The notes under the pieces are model-generated. The model did not search any database and was not told the DNA's origin. It saw nothing but the letters and a program-made list of their open reading frames with translations. A program made the translations under genes and the position numbers. From DAOUJW01 sp965218945 (GTDB taxonomy: Bacteria; Chloroflexota; Dehalococcoidia; Lucifugimonadales; UBA2985), in NCBI GenBank assembly GCA_965218945.1, contig OZ244718.1, forward strand, positions 992,001 through 1,056,000: a DNA stretch of 64,000 nt. Direction: 5' to 3'. Every line of letters starts with the position of its first letter. The first letter of the stretch is position 1. This document shows positions 18,418 to 26,401 of the stretch, piece after piece.

Positions 18418-19044
18418 ATGGATGACCAACAGCGGAAGGGCCGGGCCATAGACCTCTGGCGGGCAGTCGCACAGACCGACGAGTTAGTGGACTTCTTCAC
18501 CGGTATGTTCGACGTCATTGGCATCACCATAGAGGAGACCGGCGAGGAGTTCACTGTCAGAGTCGGCGAGGGCAAGGTCCACATCGAGCCGGGTCTGCCG
18601 GACAGGTCGGACTTCCTGGTGCCGCTGAAGATGGAGAACGTAACCAACATGGTGAGCCACGCGGCGGACGGCAGGTTGGACGCGTTCGAGACGTGGCGCA
18701 TAGCATCGGTCCTGTTCACGCCCCTCACCCGCGAGACCCTCAAGAACCCGGTCATGTCCAGGGGCATCCTGCGAAGGCTGGCGAGGGTGGATGACCTGAT
18801 GCACGTTAGGCTGCTTGGTCCGGAAGCTGAGCAGGTCGCCAGCCACACGCTTGTGTTCGCCAGCGGTCAGTGGCTGGTCATAGAGGGACTCCACGGACAA
18901 GCTAGGAGAACGTTCAGCATGACCGGAGAGGAGTGCGTCACCTATCAGAAGCAGGTATTCACGGCGATGAAGTCAAACAGCATCTTGGGTTGGATGCGCT
19001 TCGCCCGATGGTATATCAAGTGGCGGCCAAGCGCCTCCGCCTGA
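18418..19044 (+). CDS. Conserved-looking protein of unknown function (possibly SCP2-like)
   Basis: 208 residues, ATG behind AAGAGGGAAGGAAAC. No catalytic motif is visible. The middle part (EFTVRVGEGKVHIEPG, then a hydrophobic strand and ADGRLDAFETWRI) resembles SCP2/sterol-carrier-like folds, a weak impression only. No signal peptide; the C-terminus is basic and aromatic. It ends the plus-strand gene cluster that begins with the hybrid regulator. Confidence 0.6.
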   Translation: MDDQQRKGRAIDLWRAVAQTDELVDFFTGMFDVIGITIEETGEEFTVRVGEGKVHIEPGLPDRSDFLVPLKMENVTNMVSHAADGRLDAFETWRIASVLFTPLTRETLKNPVMSRGILRRLARVDDLMHVRLLGPEAEQVASHTLVFASGQWLVIEGLHGQARRTFSMTGEECVTYQKQVFTAMKSNSILGWMRFARWYIKWRPSASA

Positions 19045-19170
19045 TGTCGTCTACACACTTGGAATCCTCGCATTCCTCCGCCCCCACGCATCACACTACA
19101 GGAATCGATAGACCTCGGTGCGCCGACAGGCTGCCGAGCCACAACTCGAAGACAGCGGTATCTACCGTAA

Positions 19171-19224
19171 GCGGTGGTGGAGCTGAGGGGATTAGGATTT
19201 AGCTACGAAATGGCACAGTTTTGA
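19171..19224 (+). pseudogene. Remnant of a viperin 3' end
   Basis: Eighteen codons ending in TGA read AVVELRGLGFSYEMAQF. They match the C-terminal stretch of the viperin gene at 42858 once its IS1182 insertion is removed (VALRALGFSYKIA): the DNA CTGAGGG..TAGGATTTAGCTA is shared, and the following TTTCCCACAT...TTACCACA is shared too. A stop immediately precedes the remnant, so only the tail of a second viperin gene survives. Confidence 0.5.
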
Positions 19225-19727
19225 ATATATTTCCCACATATATTACCACATCCTCCACGAGAAGCTGTGGAACTCCAAAAGAGACGGAAACTGTGCTCGG
19301 CTGCACGCCAAAGGGTTCCCTGCGTCTAAAGTTCGAATCTCCCTAGGTGGATTCTACTAGCCGTTGATACTAACTTTGGGGTAAGGTCAGAATGTCAACT
19401 CCAGAGCGGGCTATCTCAGCAGAGTTCTGTAGGATCGAGAAGACTTCGCAGGCAATATCGCGTTTGAGGCAATCGATGGTCTGTCCCTTTATGGATCTCT
19501 TTCCCCCACGGAGACACCTGTATATCTTGGTTCACTCGAGAAGGATGCAACTCCCCTTTGAAGTCGCTGTGGCAAGGATTACAGGCTGCACGGCCACATC
19601 TCGAATTCGGTTCTGTCTTCCATTGCACGTTGGTGGGCTTATCTTGTCGATCTGCAGAACAGTGGTCGACCTCTTCTCGGGCCTCTGGCCACCTCCGCCG
19701 ATACGCGCTCTGCGCAACACTAGGCCC
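19225..19727. other. Intergenic region with IS scar
   Basis: No gene supported. It contains a 7-bp inverted repeat (AATATAT / ATATATT) at 19224-19244 in the sequence shared with the viperin 3' flank, and an IS3 end fragment at 19354-19389. Confidence 0.5.
19354..19389 (+). mobile_element. Solo right-end fragment of the IS3-family element
   Basis: The sequence CTACTAGCC...GATACTAA...GGGGTAAGGTCA matches the right end of the complete IS3 copy (24116-24151), including the transposase's last codon and stop. Only about 36 bp remain. Confidence 0.6.
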
Positions 19728-22700
19728 CTAGGTCCGGTTGCGATTCCTCAGCACAACGACACCTCCGCCGCTGGCGATTGCCACGGCCACAACGGTGATG
19801 AGCAAGATGACCCACAAGCCAATCCCACCACCGTCGGATGGTGTCACAGATATCTTGACTGTGGCCGTGTCGGTATCCGTGCCATCGCTCAGGGTGTAAG
19901 AGAAACTACCTGCGGTCGTTTCCGAGCCGTCATGTTCGTAGATGATGGTCGCGCCATCTAGGATGACTCTTCCGTTGACAGCATCCCCGACAGCCGTGAT
20001 GCGGAGGGTGTCATTCTCTTCGTCGGTGTCGTTGTAAAGGAGTGCGGACGCTTCAATAGAGAGGGTATCTCCCTCATCCACCGTCTCCGAGTCGCCGACC
20101 GCGATGGGCGGATCGTTCACAGGGGTCACTGTGAGTGTAACCGTGGCCGTGTCGGCATCCGTGCCATCGCTCACGGTGTAAGAGAAACTACCCGCCGTCG
20201 TCTCCGAGCCGTCATGTTCGTAGATAATGGTCGCGCCACCTAGGAGGACTTTTCCGTTGACAGCATCCCCGACAGCCGTGATGCGGAGGGTGTCATTCTC
20301 TTCGTCGGTGTCGTTGTAAAGGAGTGCGGACGCTTCAATAGAGAGGGTATCTCCCTCATCCACCGTCTCCGAGTCGCCGACCGCGATGGGCGGATCATTC
20401 ACGGGGGTCACTGTGAGTGTAACCGTGGCCGTGTCGGCATCCGTGCCATCGCTCACGGTGTAAGAGAAACTACCCGCCGTCGTCTCCGAATCGTCATGTT
20501 CGTAGATGATGGTCGCGCCATCTAGGATGACTCTTCCGTTGACAGCATCCCCGACAGCCGTGATGCGGAGGGTGTCATTCTCTTCGTCGGTGTCGTTGGC
20601 CAAGAGGGCGGACGCTTCAATAGAGAGGGTATCTCCCTCATCCACCGTCTCCGAGTCGCCGACCGCGATGGGCGGATCGTTCACAGGGGTCACTGTGAGT
20701 GTAACCGTGGCCGTGTCGGCATCCGTGCCATCGCTCACGGTGTAAGAGAAACTACCCGCCGTCGTCTCCGAATCGTCATGTTCGTAGATGATGGTCGCGC
20801 CATCTAGGATGACTCTTCCGTTGACAGCATCCCCGACAGCCGTGATGCGGAGGGTGTCATTCTCTTCGTCGGTGTCGTTGTAAAGGAGTGCGGACGCTTC
20901 AATAGAGAGGGTATCTCCCTCATCCACCGTCTCCGAGTCGCCGACCGCGATGGGCGGATCATTCACGGGGGTCACAGTGATTGTCACCGTTGCGGTCGAA
21001 GAATGGACGACGTCGCTGGCCGTGTAGATGAAGCTATCGGTCGTTGTCTCCGAGCCGTTATGCACGTAGACAATCGTAGACAAGTCCAGTGAAACCGTGC
21101 CATTGGCGGCGTCTGCAACGTCCGTGATGCGGAGGGTGTAGTTTTCTGTTTCCAGGTCGTTGGCCAACAGTACAGACTCATCGATCCTTATCGCACTTTC
21201 CTCTTCCACCGTCAACAAAGTGGAGGAATCGACGACGGTCGAATTGTCGTTGACTGCGAAACAGAACTTGAGGTTAGTGTCCTCGAAGCGGTCCTGATGG
21301 AAACGGCTCAACCCCAGAGGTACACAACCGGTCAGATCGTTGGCCTGCACCCAGAAGCCAGTTAGTTTGGGGAGATCGGCTAGAACAGACGGGATCTCTC
21401 CGGTTAACCGGTTGTCGCCCAACTCCAAGTTACTGAGATTAGCGAGTTGTCCTAAGCCGGCGGGTATCTCGCCAGTCAACATGTTGCCGCTTAGGTACAG
21501 ATGCGACAGATTGGCAAGGTCGCCCAAGAAGGGTGGGATTTCGCCAGTGAGCCGATTGTCACGCAATCCCAAAATCCACAGCTTCCCCAGACTGCTGAGT
21601 TCCCCAGGGATATCTCCGGATAGGTAGTTGCCAGATAGGTCCAGCGACTGAAGATTGGAGAGCCTTCCCAATTCTACCGGTATCTTCCCCGAGAATTGGT
21701 TGCCGCCGAGTCTCAGTCTCACCAGCTTGGTCAGCTCACCGACCGTCACTGGAATCTCTCCCATCAACTCGTTGTCGCTAAGATTCAAACTCTCGAGTTG
21801 GCTTAGTTCGCTGATCCCTCCGGGAATCTCTCCTGTCAACTCATTGTCATTCAGCCACATTAGATTTAGGTTGGCAAGCTGTCCTATCTCCGCTGGTATC
21901 TGTCCGGAGAGCTTGTTGATGTTCAATTTCAACACCTCTAGAGAGTTCAGCTTGCCTAGTTCTGGCGGGACATCCCCAGTCAATTCGTTGCTCTCAAGGT
22001 CCAACCTTTCGAGGTAAAAGAGTTCACCCAATGCCGCAGGGATACTCCCTGCCAGCTTGTTGTAGCCAAGACTCAGAGACTCCAGATTGGTTAGCCCGCC
22101 AAACTCCTCCGGGATCACTCCAGTCAACCGATTGCTACGTAGATCCATCCAGGTTAGGTTTTTCAGATCACCTAGCTCCTCAGGTACCTCGCCGCTCAGT
22201 TGGTTACCATACAGCCACATCTCTCTCAGATTCGTAAGTCTTCCAAGTTCTGCCGGAATTTCGCCCGTCAACGGATTATGGAACAACAGCAGTCGCTCTA
22301 GCCTTACGAGATCGCCGAGTGCTGTCGGGATCCCTCCCTCCAGCTGGTTTTTGCTAAGGTCCATGGTGTGGAGGCTTGTAAGTCGGCCCAGAGCATCCGG
22401 GATCTCTCCAGTCAAACTATTATTATCGAGCTCCAAGACCCACAGCCCTGTAAGTCGGCCCAATGTTGCAGGTATGCTGCCCTTGAGGCTGCCATTCCCA
22501 CCACCGTCTCCACCAAGCCACAACCCCCTGACCCTTGCTGGAGATCCTCCTATGGAAAGACCCTCCCACTTGTCCATCGATGTATCGGCGTTCCAAATCA
22601 GTCTCCGACCACCTTGGGATAGAATATCCCGGGCCTCTAGTAGCGCCTCGCAATCTTGCACCAACAATAGGTTGTCTTGAGGGTTAGTAACGGCAATGCC

Positions 22701-22832
22701 ACTGGAACATGTCTCGGCCGCAGCATCGGCCACAACCATGCCTCTGCTCGATGACAGGAACATGATTAAGGTGATTAATCCCACCTTCATGAGCATTGTT
22801 AACGGTCCAAGTCTAGCAGGATGATTGGTCAT
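19728..22832 (-). CDS. Membrane-anchored LRR protein with tandem cadherin-like repeats
   Basis: 1,034 residues. The N-terminus has a signal peptide or anchor (hydrophobic MKVGLITLIMFLSSS after a short basic leader). Residues about 90-530 are plant-type LRRs of 24 residues (LxxLDLSxNxLxGEIPxxLGxL), about 17 units. Residues about 545-1000 are five ~94-residue tandem-95/cadherin-like domains (NDPPIAVGDSETVDEGD). The C-terminus has a Gly/Ile/Val-rich transmembrane helix (about 1003-1025) and a basic RNRNRT tail, so most of the protein lies outside the membrane. Likely a surface adhesion or recognition protein. It is isolated, with an IS3 element right upstream. Confidence 0.85.
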   Translation of the reverse strand: MTNHPARLGPLTMLMKVGLITLIMFLSSSRGMVVADAAAETCSSGIAVTNPQDNLLLVQDCEALLEARDILSQGGRRLIWNADTSMDKWEGLSIGGSPARVRGLWLGGDGGGNGSLKGSIPATLGRLTGLWVLELDNNSLTGEIPDALGRLTSLHTMDLSKNQLEGGIPTALGDLVRLERLLLFHNPLTGEIPAELGRLTNLREMWLYGNQLSGEVPEELGDLKNLTWMDLRSNRLTGVIPEEFGGLTNLESLSLGYNKLAGSIPAALGELFYLERLDLESNELTGDVPPELGKLNSLEVLKLNINKLSGQIPAEIGQLANLNLMWLNDNELTGEIPGGISELSQLESLNLSDNELMGEIPVTVGELTKLVRLRLGGNQFSGKIPVELGRLSNLQSLDLSGNYLSGDIPGELSSLGKLWILGLRDNRLTGEIPPFLGDLANLSHLYLSGNMLTGEIPAGLGQLANLSNLELGDNRLTGEIPSVLADLPKLTGFWVQANDLTGCVPLGLSRFHQDRFEDTNLKFCFAVNDNSTVVDSSTLLTVEEESAIRIDESVLLANDLETENYTLRITDVADAANGTVSLDLSTIVYVHNGSETTTDSFIYTASDVVHSSTATVTITVTPVNDPPIAVGDSETVDEGDTLSIEASALLYNDTDEENDTLRITAVGDAVNGRVILDGATIIYEHDDSETTAGSFSYTVSDGTDADTATVTLTVTPVNDPPIAVGDSETVDEGDTLSIEASALLANDTDEENDTLRITAVGDAVNGRVILDGATIIYEHDDSETTAGSFSYTVSDGTDADTATVTLTVTPVNDPPIAVGDSETVDEGDTLSIEASALLYNDTDEENDTLRITAVGDAVNGKVLLGGATIIYEHDGSETTAGSFSYTVSDGTDADTATVTLTVTPVNDPPIAVGDSETVDEGDTLSIEASALLYNDTDEENDTLRITAVGDAVNGRVILDGATIIYEHDGSETTAGSFSYTLSDGTDTDTATVKISVTPSDGGGIGLWVILLITVVAVAIASGGGVVVLRNRNRT
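19850..21260 (-). repeat. 282-bp tandem repeats inside the LRR gene
   Basis: Five units with a strict 282-bp period: the same ATGCGGAGGGTG string sits at 19999, 20281, 20563, 20845 and 21127. Four units are nearly identical at DNA level; the fifth is diverged. In-frame gain or loss of units would change the protein's length without breaking it. Confidence 0.85.
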
Positions 22833-23031
22833 AGCTAAGACCCCTGGAAGGTCAATAAACTTAATTGTCGCAATGCTATTCTGACAGCGGTTACCAATCC
22901 TGTGTTGAACAATTTACTCCCCCGCTACCAATTTGAGCAATACCCTCATTCAACACTTGACCTGCTCCCCGAAAACAGTATCAGTGGCAAGGAGAGTCCT
23001 CCGGGTAAAATGGCACATGTGAGGAGGACTG

Positions 23032-23298
23032 ACGGCACGGAAGAGGTATACCGAGGAGCAGATCATAGCGGTTCTGAACGAAGCAGAGGCAGGGGCCAAG
23101 ACGGAGGACCTATGTCGCAGGCACAGCATGAGCGATGCCACATTCTACAAGTGGAAGGCCAAGTGCGCCGGCCTGACGCTGAACAAGTTGAAGAGGATAA
23201 GGTCCCTAGAGGAAAAGAACCGGCGCCTTAAACAGATTGTGGCCCAGCAGGCGTTGGACAACTGGGCACTCAAGGAGTTGCTGTCAAAAAACTTCTAA
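23032..23298 (+). CDS. IS3-family transposase OrfA (start codon altered to ACG)
   Basis: 88 codons reading ARKRYTEEQIIAVLNEAE..., then a helix-turn-helix (TEDLCRRHSMSDATFYKWK) and a leucine-zipper-like tail (LEEKNRRLKQIVAQ). The usual start of this family is ATG-GCA-CGG-AAG; here the codon at 23032 is ACG, with GAGGAGGA just upstream and CTG at 23029 as another candidate. The gene ends in TCA-AAA-AAC-TTC-TAA. The A AAA AAC heptamer (23286-23292) is a classic -1 slippery sequence leading into orfB. OrfA binds the IS ends. Confidence 0.7.
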   Translation, partial: TARKRYTEEQIIAVLNEAEAGAKTEDLCRRHSMSDATFYKWKAKCAGLTLNKLKRIRSLEEKNRRLKQIVAQQALDNWALKELLSKNF

Positions 23299-23333
23299 AG
23301 CCCAAGGCGAGGAGAAGAGCGGCGTCATACGCC

Positions 23334-24122
23334 ATGGAGGGTCTTGGGCTGAGCGAGAGGAGGGCCTGTCTGCTGACCGGTGTATCACCCTCGGTCTATC
23401 GGTATGAGGCGAAGCGGGATAATGATGATGAACTCCGCACGAGGATGCGTGAGCTGGCTGGGGAAAGGAAGCGGTTTGGCAGTCCCAGGCTGCACATCAT
23501 GCTCAAGAGGGAGGGATTGGTGGTCAACCACAAGCGGACCGAGCGTATCTACAGGGAGGAGGGGCTTGGCCTACGAAGAAAGAGGCGTCGTAAGGGCACA
23601 GCAGGAGCCAGGGTGATCATTCCTGCTCCCGAACGGCCTAACCAGAAGTGGTCCATGGACTTCGTTAGTGACAGCGCCGTTACGGGGCGGCGCTTCCGAG
23701 CTTTGACGATCGTGGATGACTACTCTCGGGAGTGTCCTGCTATTGAGGTGGATACCTCACTGGGCGGCCTCAGAGTAGTCGGCGTCCTGGAGCGGTTGGC
23801 AGATACAAGAGGGCTGCCTGAAGTCATTACTGTGGACAACGGACCTGAGTTCGCTGGCAAGGCCCTGGACGAATGGGCGTACCGCAGGGGCGTCAAGCTA
23901 CATTTCATACGTCCCGGCAAGCCGGTGGAGAATGCCTTCGCCGAGAGCTTCAACGGACGGCTGCGTGACGAATGTCTGAATATCAACTGGTTCATGAGCA
24001 TCAAACATGCAAGGGAGGTCATCGAGAGCTGGCGCCAAGACTACAATGAGGTCAGACCCCACAGCTCGTTGAACGGCAGGTCGCCAAAGGAGTATGCTGA
24101 AGCGGTAGCTGCACTCTACTAG
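23334..24122 (+). CDS. IS3-family transposase OrfB (DDE integrase)
   Basis: 262 codons from ATG 23334. The frame is open further upstream and joins orfA by a -1 shift at AAAAAAC (residues LLKPKARRRAASYAM lie between). It contains the HTH_21 segment (RKRRRKGTAG) and an rve integrase core with the DDE residues in MDFVSD, TVDNGPEF and the Glu in ENAFAESFNGRLRDE, ending HSSLNGRSPKEYAE. Known IS3 elements make the active transposase as an OrfAB fusion. Confidence 0.9.
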   Translation: MEGLGLSERRACLLTGVSPSVYRYEAKRDNDDELRTRMRELAGERKRFGSPRLHIMLKREGLVVNHKRTERIYREEGLGLRRKRRRKGTAGARVIIPAPERPNQKWSMDFVSDSAVTGRRFRALTIVDDYSRECPAIEVDTSLGGLRVVGVLERLADTRGLPEVITVDNGPEFAGKALDEWAYRRGVKLHFIRPGKPVENAFAESFNGRLRDECLNINWFMSIKHAREVIESWRQDYNEVRPHSSLNGRSPKEYAEAVAALY

Positions 24123-24203
24123 CCTCTGATACTAATAACGGGGTAAGGTCAGCAGGTCACTTGTACGGGTAGCCGGTCCAAGTAATGGAGAAGGAGTTAA
24201 GAG

Positions 24204-25250
24204 TTGAACTATTGGCCCGTGTCATCTGAAGAAAGCAATCCAGAATGGAAAAGGTCCGGTCAGTTGTCTGATGTCCAAGCAGCTCAGATTAGGCAAGCCA
24301 TTCCATTTGGCCCACCGTACGAACCATTCGCCAAGGTCTTGGCGGAGCAGTTCGGATGCAACTACCTGACTGTCTGCAACATCGGAGCCGGATTGTCCTA
24401 TAAGAGACCGCAGGCCTGTCCTCCCGACCATCCACTACGCTATGCCATTAACAAGCATAACGCCGACAGACAACGCATTCGGGCGCAGGTTACGCCGCAG
24501 ATGAGAAAAGAGATTGGTGGCCGGCAAGAATGGCGTTGCGTCTATTGCTTCCGAGACATATCCGAGAGAGCCAGCCTTGACCACATCATTCCTCTGGAAC
24601 ATGAGGGTGACAGCAGTCCGGAGAACGTGCAACTTACATGCCTACGATGCAATCGGAGCAAGGGAACACTGACGGACGCCGAGTTTAGGGTGAAAACCAA
24701 CCGCATTCAACGGGCATTGCACCGGAAAGACCTCCAGGCTGTCAACCTGGGATTTGAGTCTCATGACGATATGAACCAGAGGTTAAACGAGGTGCTTGGA
24801 CCAGCCGTTGGATTGCTGTTGTGGTCGGACAGCACGGAAGCTAGATGCCCTTGGTGCCAAGGAGCAACAAGAGCCACAGGTGTACACGATGGCATCTGGT
24901 TTGGCACACCAGATGCCGTGGTTTTCCAATGCCCTGCTTGCAAACGGATGTTTTGTGTAGCGAATTTCCAGGGATTGAGGCGATTCCGGGAGCAATTGGG
25001 TTGGGTAATCCAGGGTTACGAATACGCTGCGAAGGATGTGGAAGAGGTCGTAAGAGCCGTCGCCGGAAGAGATGAAGCGAAGGCAATCAACCTACTGGCG
25101 ATTATAGCTGGGGATATACAAGAGGTGAAAAAGCGTCGTCATCGGACTTGTGACGATGACGGCTGCTGGTGCGAATATGGCGGGAGCCCATTCGCAGAAT
25201 TCGGGGAGCCATACAAGCAGATTGCGATCATGTGTGAAGTGGAAAGCTGA
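24204..25250 (+). CDS. HNH endonuclease domain protein
   Basis: 348 residues from a TTG start; AAGGAG lies 8 nt upstream and there is no nearby ATG. The N-terminal 100 residues look like a DNA-recognition region (NYLTVCNIGAG). Residues about 105-165 are a classic HNH with zinc site: RCVYCFRD, DHIIPLEHEGD, then NVQLTCLRCNRSKG. A second CxxC pair (CPWC...CPAC) near 210-255 is a zinc ribbon, and a Cys-rich tail (CDDDGCWC) ends the protein. Function beyond probable DNA cleavage is unknown; it sits between an IS3 element and the defence island. Confidence 0.75.
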   Translation: MNYWPVSSEESNPEWKRSGQLSDVQAAQIRQAIPFGPPYEPFAKVLAEQFGCNYLTVCNIGAGLSYKRPQACPPDHPLRYAINKHNADRQRIRAQVTPQMRKEIGGRQEWRCVYCFRDISERASLDHIIPLEHEGDSSPENVQLTCLRCNRSKGTLTDAEFRVKTNRIQRALHRKDLQAVNLGFESHDDMNQRLNEVLGPAVGLLLWSDSTEARCPWCQGATRATGVHDGIWFGTPDAVVFQCPACKRMFCVANFQGLRRFREQLGWVIQGYEYAAKDVEEVVRAVAGRDEAKAINLLAIIAGDIQEVKKRRHRTCDDDGCWCEYGGSPFAEFGEPYKQIAIMCEVES

Positions 25251-25362
25251 TTTAATTCTGTACGCCCAATAGAGCGGACGATTTGGTCATTCTCCTTCTA
25301 CACTCTAACAAGGTGTCCGCTCGCTTGTCCCTCATTCCATCATGCGCTGTGAGGTACGTCAT

Positions 25363-25388
25363 TGTAGGCTGTCAGCGATAATGGGAAT
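25363..25388 (+). repeat. Inverted-repeat end A (left end of the defence island)
   Basis: TGTAGGCTGTCAGCGATA followed by ATGGGA. Copies occur in the opposite orientation at 42665-42690 and 56021-56046 and in the same orientation at 45387-45412. Starting with TGT and ending with ACA on the other side is typical of transposon ends. The flank GTCAT resembles the right flank GTCAC beyond 42690 (4 of 5). Confidence 0.6.
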
Positions 25389-26002
25389 CACTTCATGAGC
25401 CGCCATGGGCGGAGTTGTGGGGCGCACCTTTCTTCTCCGGCTTGCCGGCGTCAACGGCTCATGCAGCGTAGGCACCGGTCTGGGCAGAGCGTAGCCGAGT
25501 CCCTGAAAGGAGTCCCGATTCTGAGAACAGAGCATGACCCGTACAAGGCCGCTACGCCCCCACTGACTCCTCGACGACCCAAATGGACCCCTGTTTCCAT
25601 TCGACTCTACCCCCGCCCATCGGCCAGTCGCAGGGGTCGCGATGGTTCTGTACGGGGGCATACGTCCCCAATGTCGGCGGGATTGCAGCTGGAGGATGAC
25701 CCCAAAGGCCTAGAGCGACCTCGGAGTGGCGGCCAACACGGCGGCGACCGGGATTGATCACTGCATATGGGTGTACGCCGGGAACAGGGTCGTGGTGCCC
25801 CGCTAAGTGGAGCGCAACCTCGAGATGCATGCCCAGCGTCGGCAGGCCAACACGGAGATGAGACACGACATTGGCCACCCAGGTGAGGTTGTCTCTCAAA
25901 CAAGGACGATTAGGGTGCAGCCAGATAGGCCACAGGCCCCTGGCGGCGACGCGCTCACAAGCAACCTTTTTACGAGGGAGGAAGGACTAGAGGAAGTATT
26001 GG
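25389..26002. other. Gene-poor stretch inside the left end of the island
   Basis: About 600 bp with no recognisable gene on either strand; short open frames have no domain or plausible ribosome site. Probably decayed sequence leading into the transposase remnant at 26003. Confidence 0.4.
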
Positions 26003-26262
26003 TGGGCGTACCTGAACGGTCTGGAGCTGGACTTCAGCCGGCTAGTAAGCCTACAGACAACGCTATGATCGAGGCCTTCAACGCCAAGCTTCGGGCTGAA
26101 TGCCTCAACGAAAGTTGGTTCTTGCCTTTGGAGGACGCTCGGGAGAAAATAGAGGGGTGGCTGGCACTACCACAGCGAACGTCCTCGCAGCGCCCTGGGG
26201 AACCTCGCCCCGGAGACCTTTGCCTTGATGCCACAGCAGGGGTTCAACGACCCACAAAACTA
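26003..26262 (+). pseudogene. Degenerate IS3-type integrase C-terminus
   Basis: Segments WAYLNGLELDFSR, then KPTDNAMIEAFNAKLRAECL and LNESWFLPLEDAREKIEGW, then (in another frame) a tail related to ALGNLAPETFALMPQQGF are recognisable as the end of an IS3-family integrase core. At least two frameshifts separate them. The catalytic Glu region is present but the rest of the gene is missing. Confidence 0.6.
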
Positions 26263-26401
26263 ACATTACGACTGGTGCAAAGAATGGGCAGGACCAGGCC
26301 ACGCAACTCCAGAAAAGGAGGGCCCGACTTGCTCACCGCTTAGCCGAAAATCTTTGTCGCACATCTACACAACTTTGAGAGGGGTTCCTGAGGAGCGCCG
26401 C

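Larger units (their letters stand above)
22958..24151 (+). mobile_element. IS3-family insertion sequence, complete
   Basis: 1,194 bp bounded by imperfect inverted repeats: TGACCTGCTCCCC...CAGTATCAG on the left (22958-22984) and CTGATACTAATAACGGGGTAAGGTCA-type sequence on the right (24126-24151). It encodes orfA and orfB in the IS3 (IS407-like) arrangement. No clear target duplication. A second, broken copy is at 49430-52129 and an end fragment at 19354. Confidence 0.8.

Noticed and set aside
18933..19202. Frame ending GGGAEGIRI, and a CAGCTCCACCA-like string suggesting a tmRNA/tRNA 3' end attachment site
   Set aside because: No T-loop or T-stem can be formed, and the segment is better explained as a viperin 3' remnant in another frame.
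19392..19961. 189-codon plus-strand frame
   Set aside because: Mostly antisense to the LRR protein's membrane anchor; no domain and no ribosome site.
25395..25903. Overlapping frames on both strands in the gap after end A
   Set aside because: No recognisable domain on either strand, low complexity and no start signal; treated as decayed sequence.
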